Source: Punica granatum (lineage: Eukaryota > Streptophyta > Magnoliopsida > Myrtales > Lythraceae). From it: a DNA stretch of 64,000 nucleotides. The stretch is from NCBI RefSeq assembly GCF_007655135.1, contig NC_045128.1, forward strand, positions 35,682,811-35,746,810, written 5' to 3'. Position 1 is the stretch's first letter. Each line of letters begins with the position of its first letter. Below are positions 59,662 through 64,000 of this stretch, piece after piece. Under the pieces are notes generated by a model. That model was not told the DNA's origin and ran no database searches. It saw only the letters and a program-made list of their open reading frames with translations. Made by a program: the position numbers and the translations under genes.

Positions 59662-62508
59662 ATTAGAAGGAACTACAGGCAAATGTATATTATATTATCC
59701 ACACAAAACTTGAATACACACGGTTCCTACGCGCAAGAAACCCCACTTCGCGGTAGCCCGATCGTGGAAAGTAATCTAACCGCCTCGGTCATAATCAAGA
59801 TTGAGGGGCACGTGACATGCGAGGGCCAAGTGTAAAAATTTTCAGTTAACCCAATATAATTGATCTGGTAGTTAAAGAGTGTGACTTCCTTGGAGAAGAT
59901 TTAAGTTCGGGATATATCCCAGAAATCAAGCATAAAAATTCTTCTTATTGGATTACATGCATGACATGTGGTCAGCTTGTCTTATCTTATGAGCTTGATT
60001 CATATGGACTGTGGGATTAGTTGGATGAAACTCTAATATCTTGTTATAAAAAAAAAGAAAAAAAAGGAAAGAAAATTGCAGATTGCTACTGTGCGCACCC
60101 GAATTTAATCTCGTCGGGGCACCCATGCGCGCGCCTAAGCAAACGCGGCTTGGGAGTGTCCACCTTCCCAGGGACGCGCGACAGACGCACGTGAGAAGGA
60201 GTCGCCACTTACTGTTTACGACCCGTAGGTCGAGGGCCGTTGAGTCGCCCGGGTCTAGGGGTACGGGGTACACCTAAATGCTAAGGCAATGGTCATGCGG
60301 AACCGAAAATTCCGAATTCGGGGGTTCTATTACGTGCGGGCCTATATCCCGCACGCCCTTTCGGTACTCTAGTTTGCTAGGCTTGCCGTTTAGTTTATTT
60401 ACCGCGTGATTTAAGGTTGCACTTGACTCGCTCGTTTTGACATCGTAAATTCGATAAGTTGATTGAGTTGGGCCAAGAACCCGAAAGGTGAGTAGGCCTG
60501 TGTGTTCGAGGGATCGGTTCGCTATCTTGTCGTTACAGTTCATCGGACCAATACGGTCGATTCCCTGCGCGAACCGATATCACGATTATTCAAGCTTACT
60601 CATCCTTCGGTGATGATAGACCAACTTAACCAATTCGATACTCGGACCTCTCGCTTGCCGATCGGGGATCCTTATAAATGAATGAATGAACATACAAATA
60701 AAATCCTCACAATGTTCTCTCGAATAATTACAAAGTGTAAATGAATAAGTAAATGGATCCCGATCGGTTTGCATTGGGCCAATATTCCGCTCCGGCTCAC
60801 CGTGTAGTTTGAATAACCGATAAACAAATTAAGGCAACGCGGGCTCAAGGAGCCGGGGGTCGGGTCCAATCGAACCGACGATTTGCAGGAGAACCGGTTT
60901 GTTTCCACTGTAATCGTTGGACCGATCGAGCTCCCGGGTGATATCTAAACACGTTTCACGCGTCCAATCCAAATTGCCTTCCACATAGGCCATATTTGGA
61001 GTGTGATAGTGACTCGAGGCTAGATCCCATTCCGCACTCGGGTTGCACGCTCTCAGTGAGTTAAGAGGCATTGGACCTCGTGTTCGGTAGTTTGGGGCGT
61101 TGGACCCCGTGCAACACGTGACCTATGGGTTCGGACCCGTACCGCAATAAATCATCATATGCAAAGACAAGGCAGGAGAAAACTGATAAAATGAGACAAT
61201 ACAGATAACAACTGACAACAACTGACAAGTGTCGGTGAATACAAACGAATTGTGTATTAGGCCGAATGTACGTGATTTAATCAGTTGTTAACCGGAGTTG
61301 ATTAACAAACAATGTATCTATCCTAGGCAAGCACAAGTGGCGGATTGGGATGAGGTTCTAAGCCAATTACATACGTGTGTTTGTTTTATGACTCTCATTC
61401 AGTTAAGTGTCACTGTGGTTTTACCGAATTAACCAAACTCGTGTTTCGACTCTAGATTGGAATCTAATATTCCGCCTATCCATTATCTAATATTTGAATA
61501 AGTCGGGTGCACAATTAGTCCGGTTGTTCGTATCTTGTAACTGAAATAAAATGATCCCCACTGAATCTACAATAGGAAGAAGGAAACACCGAAGACGAAC
61601 GAAATGGGCCACACGAATGAAACTCGTACCCGAACGGGTTGCCCTTTTTCATTCATAGTTCTAGGTGTTTCCAACTCCCTAAACCTAAGGTATCGGTGAA
61701 TCATGGAATGACGATTATGCCCTTGGATGATAAAATCGTGGTGTTCGTATACAAATTGGAGATCGTGTTGCACGAAGGAGTCTAAGGAGGACTCTCGTAC
61801 CCCGACTCGGGCCGCCTCAAATTGGGCCCGGACTCGAGTCACGGCACGTGAGTATTCCCTAGACATCAATTCTATTCGTGTTACGCATCTCGGTATTTTG
61901 AAATTGTGAATTTTATTGGACAAGGGCATTCACGCCATTCCGTAAATCATCGATGCGTTTTACCAATTAAGGATCAATTAACCCGATTATTTAGTCCATG
62001 TGACTTAGTTAACCGAATGATGCGCATCCCGTTTTCCCATTTGTGAAATCCTTCAGTGATTATTGATTCACGTTGCAATTACGGTTCCGACGTGCGACGT
62101 CCGGATCTAGCAAGCCTAATAAATAATAATCATGTGGAATATGATTAAAGGGGAATATGATAAAAAGAAACAATTCCAAGGGTCGTCTTCGGAAGGACGG
62201 AAAGACCAAACGAGACTCCAAGGAATGGAAGGAGGGCTCGGCCATCCCCAAATGTGATCGGCCGAACACTCCTTGACCCGGTTCGAATCTCGATGGGTCT
62301 TTCGTGTCGTTCCTAGCCGATCATTGCATGCATCAAACAATCCGCACATGAGAAAGATGTATATTTCCCTAAATCGGGACTAATACGATCACGGTTTACA
62401 TGAATAAACACACGAAGCATACAACGAGTCATATTTATGGAATTAACGAATGAACTTAATTTATTTCATGGCGGTCTTAGTGATATTACATGGGAAATAC
62501 ACGGCATC

Positions 62509-62633
62509 AAGGAGAAAGAAGAGCCCTAGGGGTTCGGTTAGGCCAAGGAGCCTCACGGGTCACCCATCGGAAGGGTATGGCCGTGAGCCCCTTAGACATA
62601 ACCGAACCATCTAAGGGCTCTCCCTCCTAGATT
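62509..62633. repeat. Imperfect inverted repeat 1 (hairpin)
   Basis: The left arm carries AGAGCCCTAGGGGTTCGGTT and GGAGCCTCACGG; the right arm, reverse-complemented, carries AGAGCCCTTAGATGGTTCGG and GGGGCTCACGG. Arms of about 40-50 bp, loop about 25 bp. Confidence 0.75.
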
Positions 62634-62696
62634 CCGAGTCATTCCCTTCGATAGACACCTCTTAGCCACGGTTAGGACCTTCCCGAACGTGGAGAT

Positions 62697-62834
62697 GGTC
62701 TAATCCGAGAGAATGAAGCGGTTATGGACTCGAAGGAGCCAAGGAGGCTCACGGCCCATCACCTATGAGGCTCGGCCGGGAGGTTCCGTGGCTCCATCGA
62801 GTCTATATCCGTTTCATTCCCCTAGATTCGGACC
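62697..62834. repeat. Imperfect inverted repeat 2 (hairpin)
   Basis: The left arm (GGTCTAATCCGAGAGAATGA, then ATGGACTCGAAGGAGCC) pairs with the right arm, whose reverse complement reads GGTCCGAATCTAGGGGAATG and then ATAGACTCGATGGAGCC. Arms of about 58 bp. The core GGAGCC..GGAGGCTCACGG resembles hairpin 1. Confidence 0.75.
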
Positions 62835-64000
62835 ACATCACGTATACATGCACGTTTACACGATCATATAGACGTAGAATAACAAGATGGAATACGTACG
62901 TTGCATGAGGATGCATGGCAAGTTCGGATCTAAAAGAAAAATGAAATCTTGCATGCACACCGACTTTTAAAACGTATAAACACTTCATACAAGTAAAGAT
63001 AGAAAGTCCTAACTCTTCTAAGTTGTAAAAGGGATGTTACCTAGCCTCGTGCACGAGGAAAAGAGTCGGGGAAGTGGTCTTTGAGAGTCGGAAGACTCGG
63101 TTAGGGCGAAGGGCAGTAGGCGACCCGGGTAGGCGCGGCTGCGGCAACCGCGGGAAAACGGCTTGGCACGCTCGCTCCGACCATGGAATGGTGCGAGGTC
63201 GGGCTCGTTGGACTCCTAAGAGGCAGATCTAGGTGGGAACGGAAAGCTCCGAGCGTGCCGAACCCTGAATAAGTCGGAAATGATGAGAGAAGTTCCAGTG
63301 AAAACACAGAAAACTGGTTAGCGAAAATGGGCAAAACGGAGGTCGTGCACGGTTGGTCGGCCCTCGGATCGTGACCACCTCTTCACGGGGGAGGGTGAGG
63401 GTTGTGAGGAACCCTTTAAATGTGATGGCACGACTCTCCGAGGTCGTGGGATGAAATGGCACGCCGTTAGTGTTCGGTGCGCGCGGTGAGGGTCTCGGGA
63501 CCCGATTGCAACTTCGGCTGGAACGGGATCTTGGGGACCTCAAATCGAAAATCCAAGTCCGGAAATGGACTTAGGGGGTAGGAAATATGTAGGCTATGAA
63601 GTTTGAGAATTTTTGGGTTAAGTCGGGTCGGGGTGGTTACCGGAATACCGGGTGGTTTTCCGACGGTTTTGGCCGGTTTCGGCCTTGGCAAAGGGTGGAC
63701 GGAAGTGAGGGGATGGGCTGAGGTTTGAGAGAGTTCTTGAGAGAGATTGGCTTGAGAGAGAGTGAAATTCAAGAAGTGATTAAGTCTAATGATCAATGGG
63801 AACTTATAAGGAGGCTTAACGGTGTGATTAAATGATGTTAAGTGCGGTTTTTGTATGCTAAACTAGGGCTGCCGAATTTCAAAGGGATTAAGGGGGAAAG
63901 TGTCACATTGAGTGTGGGGAAAGGAAGAGGAGTTGATGGGAAGTGATGGAGTGATGGATGGGTGTAAGTGTGTAAGAAGAAGTGATGGGTGTAAGAGCCA

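Larger units (their letters stand above)
60080..64000. other. Repeat-like region of distinct composition, probably long-LTR or other retroelement part
   Basis: From about 60080 the sequence shifts to a CG-containing, higher-GC composition rich in phrases such as GGACCC, CGAACCG and TCGGACC, and stays so to the window edge. It contains a short perfect stem CGTGCGGG..CCCGCACG (about 60334-60356) and two large imperfect hairpins (62509-62834). Many overlapping open frames on the minus strand have no domain and are judged spurious. The content resembles the non-coding long terminal or untranslated parts of plant Ty3/gypsy-type elements, but no ends, primer-binding site or gag/pol were found, so this is inference. 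Confidence 0.4.

Noticed and set aside
63101..63796. Several overlapping Pro/Ser/Arg-rich minus-strand frames
   Set aside because: They overlap in different frames, have no domain, and lie in the repeat-like region; they arise from high GC and few stops.
1..64000. Possible CRISPR array, operon or bacterial system
   Set aside because: Intron-containing plant genes fill the window; the tandem repeats seen have no regular short repeat-spacer pattern.

Overview
The window is nuclear DNA of a flowering plant, very probably a eudicot. It is AT-rich, its genes are split by GT-AG introns, and it carries many MITEs, LINE fragments, a SINE, a TRIM and microsatellites. The species cannot be fixed from the sequence alone. 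There are no bacterial-type operons, no CRISPR array and no convincing tRNA or rRNA gene.

Left part (1-27.3 kb): three tandem plus-strand genes encode oligopeptide transporters (OPT family). Copy 1 (exons at 547-2598) has lost its first two exons to the window edge. Copy 2 (5784-10868) and copy 3 (19174-24218) are complete six-exon genes of 746 codons each. Each OPT gene is followed, tail to tail, by a version of a DHH/DHHA1-type phosphoesterase-like gene on the minus strand. After copy 1 only a decayed piece of the last exon remains (about 2711-2800). After copy 2 exons 4-8 remain (12932-11667). After copy 3 the gene is whole (27195-25008, 8 exons, 372 codons). Copies 2 and 3 lie in a roughly 9.5-kb segmental duplication (3419-12959 and 16802-26297), separated by a 3.8-kb spacer of LINE, SINE and microsatellite sequence.

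Middle and right (27.6-58.7 kb): three minus-strand MIKC-type MADS-box genes, best matched to the AGL17/ANR1/AGL21 clade. MADS-A (32612-28599) has a canonical MADS domain. MADS-B (about 51013-47866) has a rewritten N-terminal arm, a spliced N-terminal extension and a tandemly duplicated last exon. MADS-C (58677-54107) is complete at 228 aa but has an FSKRR to FFKRR change. Introns and the 15-kb gap between MADS-A and MADS-B are rich in foldback elements, MITEs and AT-rich tandem repeats.

Right end (58.7-64 kb): an intact TRIM retrotransposon with a 5-bp target duplication (59250-59600), then about 4 kb of different base composition with large imperfect hairpins, probably part of a long LTR or another repeat. 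No gene is seen there.

Functionally, the OPT proteins should be proton-coupled membrane importers of small peptides or metal chelates, and the MADS proteins should be DNA-binding regulators. Nothing in the sequence links the two groups beyond their position. Exon borders were read by eye from splice sites, reading phase and family exon sizes.
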